Shown here: one piece after another, positions 54,019 to 62,702 of the stretch
How the letters are laid out: each line of letters starts with the position of its first letter
Numbering within the stretch: the stretch's first letter is position 1
From: Fidelibacterota bacterium
Lineage (GTDB): Bacteria > Fidelibacterota > UBA8477 > JABMPR01
Direction: 5' to 3'
Assembly: GCA_016844955.1 (NCBI GenBank)
Contig: JAERTH010000075.1
Coordinates: 1 to 64,000, forward strand
Length of the DNA stretch: 64,000 nt
Position numbers and translations under genes: made by a program
The notes under the pieces: generated by a model
What the model saw: the letters and a program-made list of their open reading frames with translations, nothing else
The model's database searches: none
What the model was told of the DNA's origin: nothing

Positions 54019-54744
54019 TTAATTCCTGGGAGGTCGTCTTAAATAAATGCCCTCTATTTCGATGTGTCCTGCTACCCTGCTCATTTTTTGTTGAGCAGAT
54101 AAAAGTGAATATTTGAGACCCGTAATCGCATCTCCGTTTTCCTGGAGGCAAAGAAACATCATTGATTTTAGCAAGTCCTCGGCAGAGGCTTTATCATTTC
54201 CAATGATCTTGATGTACCCACTCTCGACAAAAGCACTGCTGGGCTCCGAAATATAGAGAACCGGAAAATTATTTGAGCGACGTCGTGGTTTTTTGTTCCA
54301 GGGGGTCACCGTGTAATCAACAATAACTTCATGCATGAGTTCGGGTTCGAATTTCACACCTTTGGACCTAAATCGGATCAGAGGAACTCCAAAGGGATTC
54401 GTTTCAGGATTGTTGGGCGGTATGGCTGCAAATCCTGCAGGACAAAAAGAAGCACTTATATAATAATAGAGTGTATCCACATTCATATAGGATGCCGGAA
54501 TATCACAGAACCAGGATTCATCCTGACTATAGAAGCTCACTTCCTGATAGGTCGTACCCTTGTTTGTCCTGATATAGAGTCGTACAAAATCTGGCTCATC
54601 CAGATAATGTGGAGTCAGGACCTCAAGCTGTCCTGGAACCCCCTGCAGGAAGTTTTCCGGCGGGATATGATAAATCTCGAACGAATACCCCGCTTGAAAT
54701 ATGCTGGTCAGAAGAATTGCACTGGTGAAAAATTTAGCTATCAT
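54019..54744 (-). CDS. Exported hypothetical protein with beta-rich domain
   Basis: This 241-residue protein has a signal peptide (MIAKFFTSAILLTSIFQAGYS), then beta-strands typical of an extracellular sandwich (FVRLYIRTNKGTTYQEVSFY, VDTLYYYISASFCPAGFAA). The C terminus (HIEIEGIYLRRPP) is strand-like. I start at ATG 54744, which overlaps the upstream gene end by 11 bases; the frame stays open to 54798. It is coupled to the 199-residue exported protein. No family is recognised. Confidence 0.65.
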   Translation of the reverse strand: MIAKFFTSAILLTSIFQAGYSFEIYHIPPENFLQGVPGQLEVLTPHYLDEPDFVRLYIRTNKGTTYQEVSFYSQDESWFCDIPASYMNVDTLYYYISASFCPAGFAAIPPNNPETNPFGVPLIRFRSKGVKFEPELMHEVIVDYTVTPWNKKPRRRSNNFPVLYISEPSSAFVESGYIKIIGNDKASAEDLLKSMMFLCLQENGDAITGLKYSLLSAQQKMSRVAGHIEIEGIYLRRPPRN

Positions 54745-55333
54745 GGAATTGAATCCCAGCTGTCGATAGATACTGATACAATTTAAAATTATAGTCATCC
54801 ACCAATTTCTGAAGCCGCGCAGGACTCACCAGAGATTGGATGTAGTATTGCTCCCGAAGTGCTTCAACTTCTAATCTCCGACTCTCAATATATCGAACAC
54901 CAGCAATGGCAATGGCTGCATAGCCAGGAATCTGGTAAACCCAGCCCCGGCTCCATGACAGCGCCAGATAGCCGACGCCCCCGACCCCGGTGGCCATTGA
55001 GAATACACGACGAGATCGATAGTCCTTCAAGTACCCGGCTTCCCGTTTTTTGTGCGCCTCATATTCCTGCAACACATCTGATTGTCTTAACAATTCAAGC
55101 GCTTCAACAAATCCCAGGGCATATTCCCCCCGGTATAGCTGCCAGGACGAATCAGCGAACACTTCCAGTTTGAGACTATGCTTTTGAAATGCCTCAGGAA
55201 CTTTTAACTCCAGGAGCTTACTGTCAAACTGCTCAAAAGTTGCTGAGGTGTCAGTTTGGGCAATAGCTGTATTCAGAGAAAACCAGCAAAGGACAAGCAG
55301 GAAAATTCGGTTCTTATGGTTATGTAGAAACAT
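54734..55333 (-). CDS. Exported hypothetical protein, 199 residues
   Basis: The signal peptide is RIFLLVLCWFSLNTAIAQ. After it comes a helical region (KLLELKVPEAFQKHSLKLEV) with a second hydrophobic stretch (SMATGVGGVGYLALSWSRGWV, then IPGYAAIAIAGV) that may be membrane embedded. It overlaps the following exported gene by 11 bases. It is divergent from putP, with 116 bases between. Its function is unknown. Confidence 0.65.
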   Translation of the reverse strand: MFLHNHKNRIFLLVLCWFSLNTAIAQTDTSATFEQFDSKLLELKVPEAFQKHSLKLEVFADSSWQLYRGEYALGFVEALELLRQSDVLQEYEAHKKREAGYLKDYRSRRVFSMATGVGGVGYLALSWSRGWVYQIPGYAAIAIAGVRYIESRRLEVEALREQYYIQSLVSPARLQKLVDDYNFKLYQYLSTAGIQFHDS

Positions 55334-55449
55334 ATTGGGGTGAATTTAGTCTTTTTCTGTCATTTTTCTACTCCTCTTAAACAGTAATTATTTTACCTTG
55401 GAGCTACCATTACAATCAATACGCTAAACTTATGTGAAAGCAATACATC

Positions 55450-56895
55450 ATGGATGCTGTGACACTCGGATTTGTTTTGTACCTCATGCTTATTTTGGGG
55501 GTGGGATTTTATACTGCTCGATTGACCCGATCCATGCAGGATTTTGCCCTAGGAGGAAACCGTCTCGGTCCCTGGGTAATAGCCTTTTCAGAGCGGGCGT
55601 CCGGGGAATCTTCCTGGTTAATTCTTGGCCTGCCCGGAGCTGCCCTGGTGGCAGGTTTACTGGAGCTATGGACGGTAGTGGGCTGCATCTCAGGTATCAT
55701 CTTTTCCTGGTATTTCATTGCGAGACGACTGCGGGAAGCAAGTGGAAAGTATGCAGCCCTCACCATCCCTGAGCTCTTCGCAAAGCATTTTGATGACGAG
55801 CAAGGGTCTGTGAGAATCCTCGCATCATTGATAATTACCTTTTTCTTCACCTTTTATGTGGCTGCCCAATTTTCCGGTGCTGGCAAAGTGTTGAATGTGA
55901 CTTTTGGTATCACACAGATGCAAGGTATGCTCCTTGGTGCGATTATTATTGTGTTTTATACCCTTATGGGCGGCTTCCTCGCAGTGGCATGGACTGATCT
56001 GGCTCAAGGTATCATCATGATAGGTACCCTCGTTATCTTGCCTATCGTCGCCTTTATCGAAATTGGTAGCCTGCCAAATAGTGCATTTGAATTTGATACG
56101 GGAACACTGTATAGTGGTAAGGTGGGCATGGCTGCCTTTGCTGCAGCCATTGGCGGACTAAGTTGGGGATTGGGATATATGGGGCAACCTCATCTGGTCA
56201 CACGCTACATGGCCATAGATAAACCGGCGAACATCAAGATCAGCCGCCGTATTGCCATCTCATGGGCAGTACCTGCCTTTTTCGGCAGCATGTTTATCGG
56301 CTTGACCGGATATTTTCTGCTGAATGCTGGTGTGTTGACTTTTGAGGGACAATTACTTTCATCCGTGTCGGCCCTGAATGACCCTGAAAAGCTGATGCCA
56401 ATCATGGCGCAAAACCTGCTGCACCCCTGGATTGCCGGGATATTTATTTCAGGAGCAATCGCCGCTATGATGTCTACGGCAGATAGCCAGCTACTGGTCT
56501 CAACCACAGTACTCACCGAGGATTTAATCGCAAATTACTTCAAGAATTTGGTAAATCGAGTGGACTTGCTCCTTGTTGGTCGTGCGTTGACCATCATTAT
56601 AGGTCTCCTGGCCTTCATAATGGCCTGGCAATCAACTGACCTGGTCTATGAGATGGTTAGTTATGCCTGGGGTGGATTAGGGGCTTCATTTGGACCGGCA
56701 CTCCTGCTCACACTCTGGTGGAAGCGCGTCAGTAAGACAGGTGTTATCGCGGGAATGGTTGCTGGCACGCTGTTTACAGTAGTTGATCTTTTCGGAGATT
56801 GGGTGACAGCCAGGTTGTCAGCCTTCGTCATCGCCTTTCTGGCAGTCGTGATTTTCTCTTTACTGAAACCTGACAACAGATTGGATTCGGTTTAG
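55450..56895 (+). CDS. putP: Sodium/proline symporter
   Basis: This 481-residue SSS-family carrier imports proline with Na+. PutP-type features are SERASGESSWLILGLPGAAL in the second helix, WTDLAQGIIMIGTLVILPI, GYMGQPHLVTRYMAI and SGAIAAMMSTADSQLLVSTT (the Na+-site loop). About thirteen helices are visible. The P5C dehydrogenase gene on the other strand 2.5 kb away supports proline as substrate. The ribosome-binding site is weak. Confidence 0.9.
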   Translation: MDAVTLGFVLYLMLILGVGFYTARLTRSMQDFALGGNRLGPWVIAFSERASGESSWLILGLPGAALVAGLLELWTVVGCISGIIFSWYFIARRLREASGKYAALTIPELFAKHFDDEQGSVRILASLIITFFFTFYVAAQFSGAGKVLNVTFGITQMQGMLLGAIIIVFYTLMGGFLAVAWTDLAQGIIMIGTLVILPIVAFIEIGSLPNSAFEFDTGTLYSGKVGMAAFAAAIGGLSWGLGYMGQPHLVTRYMAIDKPANIKISRRIAISWAVPAFFGSMFIGLTGYFLLNAGVLTFEGQLLSSVSALNDPEKLMPIMAQNLLHPWIAGIFISGAIAAMMSTADSQLLVSTTVLTEDLIANYFKNLVNRVDLLLVGRALTIIIGLLAFIMAWQSTDLVYEMVSYAWGGLGASFGPALLLTLWWKRVSKTGVIAGMVAGTLFTVVDLFGDWVTARLSAFVIAFLAVVIFSLLKPDNRLDSV

Positions 56896-56900
56896 GCAAA

Positions 56901-58181
56901 TTATCGGGCATACATTTTCAAGGTTGCGCTAAGCGAATTTGCCAGATCAGTCGCTGCCCGACTAACCATTTCATCTGCCACGGGAGCCAAAGTCTCTCCT
57001 TTTTTAGCCAGTCTTGAAGTGGTGCGGCTTAAGGCTCTTCCATCACCTTTATAGACTACCCACTCTGTTTGGAAATCAGAATTTCCTTCGAAAGCTTCAC
57101 TCCTGACCAGTTTTGCAGTACGGACATCAACAATTCTATAGGATCCCTTGATTACCGCTTTGGTTGTTCTGGTGAAGTGCTTTATTCGGGCCTCCACATC
57201 ACCATAAATTTTGCGCGTCTTGGTCTTCCCGTCTTTATCTTTATATTTTTCGGTGTCAACTACAACCTTCTTGGTCTGGGTATAAGCGCGGTTAACAGTT
57301 TGCACTGGAGTATAGATGATCTGGGTAATTTTGCCGGTGATAATTTCGTGAACACCAAGAATAGCCCCTACCTCCATGGCAGTTTCTTCATTCACCAAGC
57401 CACTAAGGCCAAGTTTCTGTTCTTCCAGCACCCGATCAAGTTGATCACGTGCAATTAACTCTAGAAATTCCGTAGCACTGGGATCTTTCATGACTGCAGT
57501 AACCATTTGATCAACAACCAATGCTTCCACAGCGCCATATTTCTTTTTCTTTCCAGTGAGATCCTCGAAAGGAAAGACTGCCATTCGTTTTATACCAGCT
57601 TCCCGGGTTGTTTCGTAGCGTATGCTGGCATCTTTATAGTCAGGTACAAATTGTAGGGCTCTTTTGAATTCTTTAGCTGCTGCCTTCTGTTTGCTAATGT
57701 CCTCTGACCTTGACAGTTCTTCACCTGCCAAATAATGTGATTCTGCGGCTTGTTGTGAAGCGTTCTGCAGATTAAGTGAATAATCGATTATGGGTAACTC
57801 AAGCAGTATGGCTGTTTTAGGATGTCTGATGGGAGGCAAAATGCTCACTGCCTCAGCGAGATTAATCAAACTTTTATACTCATGGGTCAGGTCATCATAT
57901 CTGAACGGATCGCTGCTTTTTTCAAGGGAAGTGATCCGATTATTGTGAACACGGTTGGCCATAAGATAGGCATCCGCCATTAGTAGCTGACTTTTTTCAT
58001 AATCCTGGTTGATCTGTAGACTACGGGCCAGCATGAAGACTGCGGTATCGTAATCAGCCCTGGCATAGGCTTCACTGGCTCTACGCTCCAGTTTGGCGTA
58101 CTCGCTAAAAAAAGCACAGGAGGTAAGACTGAGAATTACCACTAAAATTCCGAGTATTCTATTTCGCATGCTGCTAATCAT
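56901..58181 (-). CDS. CsgG-like lipoprotein with helical repeat N terminus
   Basis: This 426-residue protein has a lipobox LSLTSC (Cys near residue 22), then TPR-like helices (about 30-190, with ADYDTAVFMLARSLQINQDY). The CsgG-type domain starts MAVFPFEDLTGKKKKYG and includes IARDQLDRVLEEQKLGLSGL and GAILGVHEIITGKI. CsgG relatives form outer-membrane export pores or act as periplasmic lipoproteins; a pore role is not shown. It converges on putP with five bases between stops. ATG 58181 follows GGAG. Confidence 0.85.
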   Translation of the reverse strand: MISSMRNRILGILVVILSLTSCAFFSEYAKLERRASEAYARADYDTAVFMLARSLQINQDYEKSQLLMADAYLMANRVHNNRITSLEKSSDPFRYDDLTHEYKSLINLAEAVSILPPIRHPKTAILLELPIIDYSLNLQNASQQAAESHYLAGEELSRSEDISKQKAAAKEFKRALQFVPDYKDASIRYETTREAGIKRMAVFPFEDLTGKKKKYGAVEALVVDQMVTAVMKDPSATEFLELIARDQLDRVLEEQKLGLSGLVNEETAMEVGAILGVHEIITGKITQIIYTPVQTVNRAYTQTKKVVVDTEKYKDKDGKTKTRKIYGDVEARIKHFTRTTKAVIKGSYRIVDVRTAKLVRSEAFEGNSDFQTEWVVYKGDGRALSRTTSRLAKKGETLAPVADEMVSRAATDLANSLSATLKMYAR

Positions 58182-58330
58182 CTCTCATCTCCGCTAAAAT
58201 GATACTATTCTCAATGTTTCGGGGACAATCTAATCTTAAAAGTAGAGAATATTACCAGTGGATTTCACCAATTTATGATTCAATTTTTATAGCTGCGTGA
58301 AAATTCCTTTGGTATTGGCAATATAAATCA

Positions 58331-58433
58331 TTGACATTGGCTCATAGAGTACTATTTTTATCATGATTTTACAGGGACATCGGTCTGGTCGTATTCCCCC
58401 GCTTCCGGATTTTAGTTGTCCCTGTTTCTTTTT
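58331..58433 (+). ncRNA. Candidate small hairpin RNA with its own promoter
   Basis: TTGACA (58331-58336), 16 bases, TATTTT (58353-58358) resembles a promoter. About 12 bases later ACAGGGACA (58371-58379) begins and TGTCCCTGT (58417-58425) closes a 9-bp stem around a 37-base loop, followed by TTTCTTTTT. A transcript of about 65 bases that is mostly one hairpin with a T-tail would result. It lies antisense to nothing and on the opposite strand to the flanking genes. It matches no RNA family I know. A chance promoter beside a hairpin is possible. Confidence 0.4.
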
Positions 58434-58448
58434 AACAAAAGGAAACAC

Positions 58449-58477
58449 AAAAAAAAGCGACCTGGGTCGCTTTTTTT
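58449..58477 (-). terminator. Terminator downstream of the STAS gene
   Basis: GCGAC and GTCGC pair around CTGG, flanked by eight A (58449-58456) and seven T (58471-58477), so it works in both directions. It ends the minus-strand STAS gene (stop at 58500) and could also back up the candidate small RNA. Confidence 0.85.
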
Positions 58478-58499
58478 ATATCCAAAAATATTTACCTGG

Positions 58500-58835
58500 T
58501 TATTTATCTAAAAGAGCGTCTTCATCATCAATAATTTCAAAGACTTCGCCCAATTTTGATATTTTAATAAGTGAGGCAATTTTCTGCTGGGGTTTCACAA
58601 GATAGCATTCCCCGCCCTTGATGGTTGCCTGTCTTTTTGCAAACAACAAACCTCCCAGACCGGTACTGTCTACCATGCGGACATTTTCCATATTGATCAT
58701 AATATTTTTAAATTCAGCTTCAGCTATAGCCATAAAAATATCACGTTTGAAGGCTTTTACCCCTCGAATATCAAAAGTAGTATTCTGAACTCTTACTATA
58801 AGCGTATTGTTTTTTATCTCGGTTTCAAATTTCAT
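58500..58835 (-). CDS. STAS-domain anti-sigma-factor antagonist-like protein
   Basis: This 111-residue STAS domain has the switch motif MVDSTGLGGLLFAKRQA, the Ser of DSTG being the usual phosphorylation site, and the family pattern IMINMENVRMVDS. I start at ATG 58835 after AGGAATCCC; nine more codons are open upstream. No kinase or sigma factor is next to it. Such proteins switch partners by Ser phosphorylation; the partner is unknown. Confidence 0.88.
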   Translation of the reverse strand: MKFETEIKNNTLIVRVQNTTFDIRGVKAFKRDIFMAIAEAEFKNIMINMENVRMVDSTGLGGLLFAKRQATIKGGECYLVKPQQKIASLIKISKLGEVFEIIDDEDALLDK

Positions 58836-59042
58836 TTTTTGGGATTCCTGATGAGCACACAATTATAGGGTGCTATTCACACTATTACTTTGTCTCTATG
58901 ACGTCGAGACCATTTCATCCGTCCTGAAGACTAGAGCGAGAATATATCCGGCATCGTTGATTAGGGCAAGTTCATAACCCCGGGAATCCAAAGAAATTTG
59001 ATTTGCTTAATTCTATATCCTGTGACTGGTATTTCTATTAAT

Positions 59043-60731
59043 ATGAAACCAATGGGAAATCAAATGCGCAGGCTACTAAATTTAATTGGATTTTTGATCA
59101 AATTATTGATCCTGCCCCTTATCCTTTTCACCTTTTCTGAGTATTTCACTACTCCTGACATCACCCCCTTCAGTTCCATCTCCAGCACGCTTTTCATTAT
59201 ATTCGGGTTGACCGGCATCATCATTTCAGAGGTATTGATATTGCGGTTTGGTGATGGTCAGATCCACTTCGCTCGCAAGGTCTCCAGACTTGTGGATGTC
59301 GGATATTATGCCAGAACGCGCCATCCCTACTTCTGGTTCTTCTCAGTGTTCCAGTATGGAAATCTACTTTATTACACGGGGTACAAGTGGCAGACCCTAT
59401 TGCTTTCGATGGGACTTTCTCTGCTTTTCCTACTCTATCTGCGATTTGTGCAGGAATATTTTTTAATTCGCTCGCTGGGTGATCAATACCGTGACTACAG
59501 AATAGTTACACCGCTCTGCTATTGGAAATTTAAGATTCCCGAAAACCGTCGTGTGGGCTTTCGACCCCAATTGGTGTGGGCATTTGGTATGTTGGTGCTG
59601 CGAGTCTGGTATAAAATTAAGATTGAGGGGACAGAACATATTCCCCATGAGAGACCTTTCCTGGTAGTAGCCAACCACGAATCCTACCTGGACCCATTTC
59701 TATTTGGAATTTTTATTCCCTATGAGATAAAATTTGTGACGACTGCAGATGTCTTTACCACGCCACTCATGCGTTTCCTATTACGCGGTACCGGTAGCTT
59801 TCCCATGAGAAGGCACCGCCAGGATTTGAAATCTATTCGTACCATGATCCGCATGGTCAACAAGGGGCAGATCGTCGGAATCTTTCCCGAGGGTGGCAGA
59901 TCCATTGACGGCTCGCCGCTTCCTATTCTCAAAGAGACCCTCAAGCTTATTCAAAAATGTAGAGTTCCAATTTTACCGGTTCATCTTGATGGAGCCTATG
60001 AAATATGGCCTCGCTGGGCACCAAACCGTCGTCGCGGAAAAGTAACAGCCAGTTTCAAACCTATGATCCAACTTGAGGATCAGGCAGATCTCGCAACCCT
60101 GGAGTCCAGAATCCAGGAGGCTATTTTTGCCGCACCAAAAGTTTTCAGGGCTGTCCATAGTACGTCAATGGCCAAAGGCTTGGACAATTTATTTTGGGCC
60201 TGTTACAGCTGTAAGGAACACAATTCAATCCGAACTATTTCCAGTGATCAAATCCAGTGCGAGCATTGTCAGCTCCAATGGCAGATCACCAATGATTATC
60301 ACATGATTGAAACTGGTACCCATAAAAGAATTTCATCCATTGACTGGATTCAGAGGATCAATTCTCACATGCTGGAGCACCGACTCTCCCTGGATGAGCG
60401 TGTTATGGGGAGTTCTGATGAAACTGGTTATATCAGCTCACGAGTCGTGCGTTATATCCCTGAGGACGGGACTCAGCTTGACAGCAACTTAAATCTCGTG
60501 CTAACGGACCAACGCATGGTTCTGGTTCAGAATGAATCCGTCTTGTATTCCTGGGACTTAACTAGTATCACCATATTCACCATGGACTACTTTAATGCAG
60601 TTTCCATCGGAGTTGGCGGGGTGAGACATAAGTTCACCTTACCTGATCATGAAATTACCCTGAAATGGCAAACCTACTTTGATGTTCTCAAAGGCCAGTC
60701 TGTCACTTCAGCAACATCATCCAAAGCTTAA
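59043..60731 (+). CDS. Fusion: ICMT/PEMT-like membrane methyltransferase, PlsC-type acyltransferase, zinc-ribbon domain
   Basis: From ATG 59043 the protein has about 562 residues. Residues about 5-165 are four membrane helices with ICMT/PEMT-like YYARTRHPYFWFFSVFQYG and SLGDQYRDYRIVTP. Residues about 190-360 are a 1-acyl-glycerol-3-phosphate acyltransferase with VVANHESYLDPFLFG (HX4D, near 211) and GIFPEGGRSIDGSPLP (near 281). Residues about 386-410 carry CYSCKEHNS and QCEHCQLQW, two CxxC pairs for a zinc ribbon, followed by about 150 residues of strand-rich sequence, perhaps PH-like. It would remodel membrane lipids. A TTG at 58998 gives an N-terminal extension that I reject. Confidence 0.82.
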   Translation: MKPMGNQMRRLLNLIGFLIKLLILPLILFTFSEYFTTPDITPFSSISSTLFIIFGLTGIIISEVLILRFGDGQIHFARKVSRLVDVGYYARTRHPYFWFFSVFQYGNLLYYTGYKWQTLLLSMGLSLLFLLYLRFVQEYFLIRSLGDQYRDYRIVTPLCYWKFKIPENRRVGFRPQLVWAFGMLVLRVWYKIKIEGTEHIPHERPFLVVANHESYLDPFLFGIFIPYEIKFVTTADVFTTPLMRFLLRGTGSFPMRRHRQDLKSIRTMIRMVNKGQIVGIFPEGGRSIDGSPLPILKETLKLIQKCRVPILPVHLDGAYEIWPRWAPNRRRGKVTASFKPMIQLEDQADLATLESRIQEAIFAAPKVFRAVHSTSMAKGLDNLFWACYSCKEHNSIRTISSDQIQCEHCQLQWQITNDYHMIETGTHKRISSIDWIQRINSHMLEHRLSLDERVMGSSDETGYISSRVVRYIPEDGTQLDSNLNLVLTDQRMVLVQNESVLYSWDLTSITIFTMDYFNAVSIGVGGVRHKFTLPDHEITLKWQTYFDVLKGQSVTSATSSKA

Positions 60732-60803
60732 TTGGACAGGTCTTCCTCTAAATAGCCCTTTTCCCCTTTTCGATCTTCCTTATCTTTGGCGTTATATCTT
60801 TAA

Positions 60804-62702
60804 ATGGAAAGGGAAATCGTGAGTAAACCATTACCTGAAATTACTGTCAAGGCCGTTTTTCTTGGAATTTTGTTATCCATGGTTCTTGCCGGAGCAAATG
60901 CCTACCTGGGGTTGTTCGCTGGAATGACGGCCTCTGCATCCATTCCTGCTGCTGTAATCAGCATGGGTATTCTGAGTCTATTCAAAAAACATAACATTTT
61001 AGAAGACAATATTGTACAGACCGCGGCCTCTGCTGGCGAATCACTGGCTGCTGGCGTGATTTTCACGATTCCGGCACTGTTGCTTATGGGTTACTGGGAG
61101 ACCTTCAATTACCTGGAAGTCGCCAAAATTGCAGGTGTCGGTGGCTTGATTGGGGTCCTCTTCACCATTCCTCTGAGACGTGCTTTGATTGTGGAAGCAA
61201 AACTGGCCTATCCAGAAGGTGTAGCTACTGCAGCTGTCCTGAGAGCTGGCCATGCCAAAGATGATACCTCAGGTGATGAGGTTCAGGGTGGATTACGACT
61301 ACTCACAATGGCCAGTGTAACAGCTGCCCTCATGAAGTTGGGACAACAAGGCTTTGCATTATGGCATTCGGCCATGGAGGGTGCAGCGCATTTTGGCCGT
61401 TCGGTTTTTGGGTTTGGAATGGATCTTTCTCCGGCCTTGATCTCGGTAGGATACATCGTGGGTCGGAATATCAGTATTCTGGTTTTTACGGGTGGATTGA
61501 TTTCATGGTTCGTAGCTATCCCGATTTATACTGCCATAAATGGGTTTGAGGGTGAAGCCATGGAGGCCGCCAACACAATTTGGGATACAAAGATACGTTA
61601 TCTGGGAGTGGGAGCAATGGTGGTCGGAGGTATCTGGTCATTAATTAAACTGTTCAAACCGCTGATGGTAGGTATTCAAGCCAGCTTAAAGGCTTACAGT
61701 TCTGTCCAGGATGGTGAGGAGCTCAAGCTGGAAGAGCGTGACATCCCGATTAAGTATGTCGGTATTGCCCTCCTGGTACTCATGATTCCCGTCTTCATAA
61801 TATATAAAGACATTCTTCCCACAGCTGATGTGGCAATTCTGTTAACCATTATCATGATGGTTTTCGGCTTCTTCTTTTCTGCGGTCGCCGCCTATATGGC
61901 CGGTGTGGTGGGCTCATCTAACAATCCCATCTCTGGCGTAACCGTTGCCACCGTGCTCTTCGCCTCCTTACTGCTTCTTGCAATTATGGGCTCAGGGAGT
62001 TTGCAGGGTGCTGCCGCTGCAATTATGGTAGGGGCTGTTGTCTGTAATGCTGCCGCAATAGGTGGTGACAATCTGCAGGATTTAAAGACAGGTCATATCA
62101 TTGGTGCAACGCCCTGGAAGCAACAGGTAATGCAAGTTATCGGTGTATTGAGTGCGGCCATCGTTCTGGGTGTTGTACTGGATATATTACATACCGCATA
62201 TACCATCGGTTCACCCACACTGTCAGCTCCACAGGCAACCCTTATGAAAGCTGTGGCAGAGGGAGTCTTTCAGGGTAACCTACCCTGGGATATGGTAATT
62301 ATTGGAGCCATCATTGGGGTAATTATCATTGGTCTGGATATTCGACAGGAACATCGTGGTTCTGATTTCAGGATTCCCATTTTAGCCGTTGCCGTTGGTA
62401 TTTACTTACCTATTTCCCTGACAACCCCAATTTTTATCGGTGGTATGCTTGCACATCTTGGTGACAAAATGGGTGCTACAGACTCCACCAGGAAAAAGGG
62501 TCTGCTTTTAGCCGCTGGAATGATCACTGGAGAAGCCATTATGGGTATCCTGGTGGCCCTGCCCATATTCCTGACAGCAGATAAGGACTGGTGGCCAACC
62601 TTTAGTGGATTGGGCGCTCTGGGTCCCCTGCTGGTGATTGCAATCATCATCTGGTTCCTCAGCACACTTAGAACCGACAACATGCAACCCGAGGATAATT
62701 AA
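60804..62702 (+). CDS. OPT-family oligopeptide transporter
   Basis: This 632-residue inner-membrane carrier has about fifteen helices. OPT markers are GLFAGMTASASIPAAVISMG in the first helices, LEDNIVQTAASAGESLAAG, AYPEGVATAAVL and IGGDNLQDLKTGHIIGATPW. The family moves oligopeptides or metal-siderophore complexes with protons; peptides fit the protein-eating gene set here. Its stop shares a base with the start of the adenosine deaminase gene, so the two are co-translated. Confidence 0.92.
   Translation: MEREIVSKPLPEITVKAVFLGILLSMVLAGANAYLGLFAGMTASASIPAAVISMGILSLFKKHNILEDNIVQTAASAGESLAAGVIFTIPALLLMGYWETFNYLEVAKIAGVGGLIGVLFTIPLRRALIVEAKLAYPEGVATAAVLRAGHAKDDTSGDEVQGGLRLLTMASVTAALMKLGQQGFALWHSAMEGAAHFGRSVFGFGMDLSPALISVGYIVGRNISILVFTGGLISWFVAIPIYTAINGFEGEAMEAANTIWDTKIRYLGVGAMVVGGIWSLIKLFKPLMVGIQASLKAYSSVQDGEELKLEERDIPIKYVGIALLVLMIPVFIIYKDILPTADVAILLTIIMMVFGFFFSAVAAYMAGVVGSSNNPISGVTVATVLFASLLLLAIMGSGSLQGAAAAIMVGAVVCNAAAIGGDNLQDLKTGHIIGATPWKQQVMQVIGVLSAAIVLGVVLDILHTAYTIGSPTLSAPQATLMKAVAEGVFQGNLPWDMVIIGAIIGVIIIGLDIRQEHRGSDFRIPILAVAVGIYLPISLTTPIFIGGMLAHLGDKMGATDSTRKKGLLLAAGMITGEAIMGILVALPIFLTADKDWWPTFSGLGALGPLLVIAIIIWFLSTLRTDNMQPEDN

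Noticed and set aside
54331..54786. A 151-codon plus-strand frame opposite the exported hypothetical gene
   Set aside because: The minus-strand gene has a signal peptide and a coupled upstream partner; the plus frame has neither a ribosome-binding site nor a sensible start context.
58363..58605. An 80-codon plus-strand frame after the candidate small RNA
   Set aside because: It crosses the inverted repeat, a terminator and the end of the STAS gene, so it is a by-product of these.
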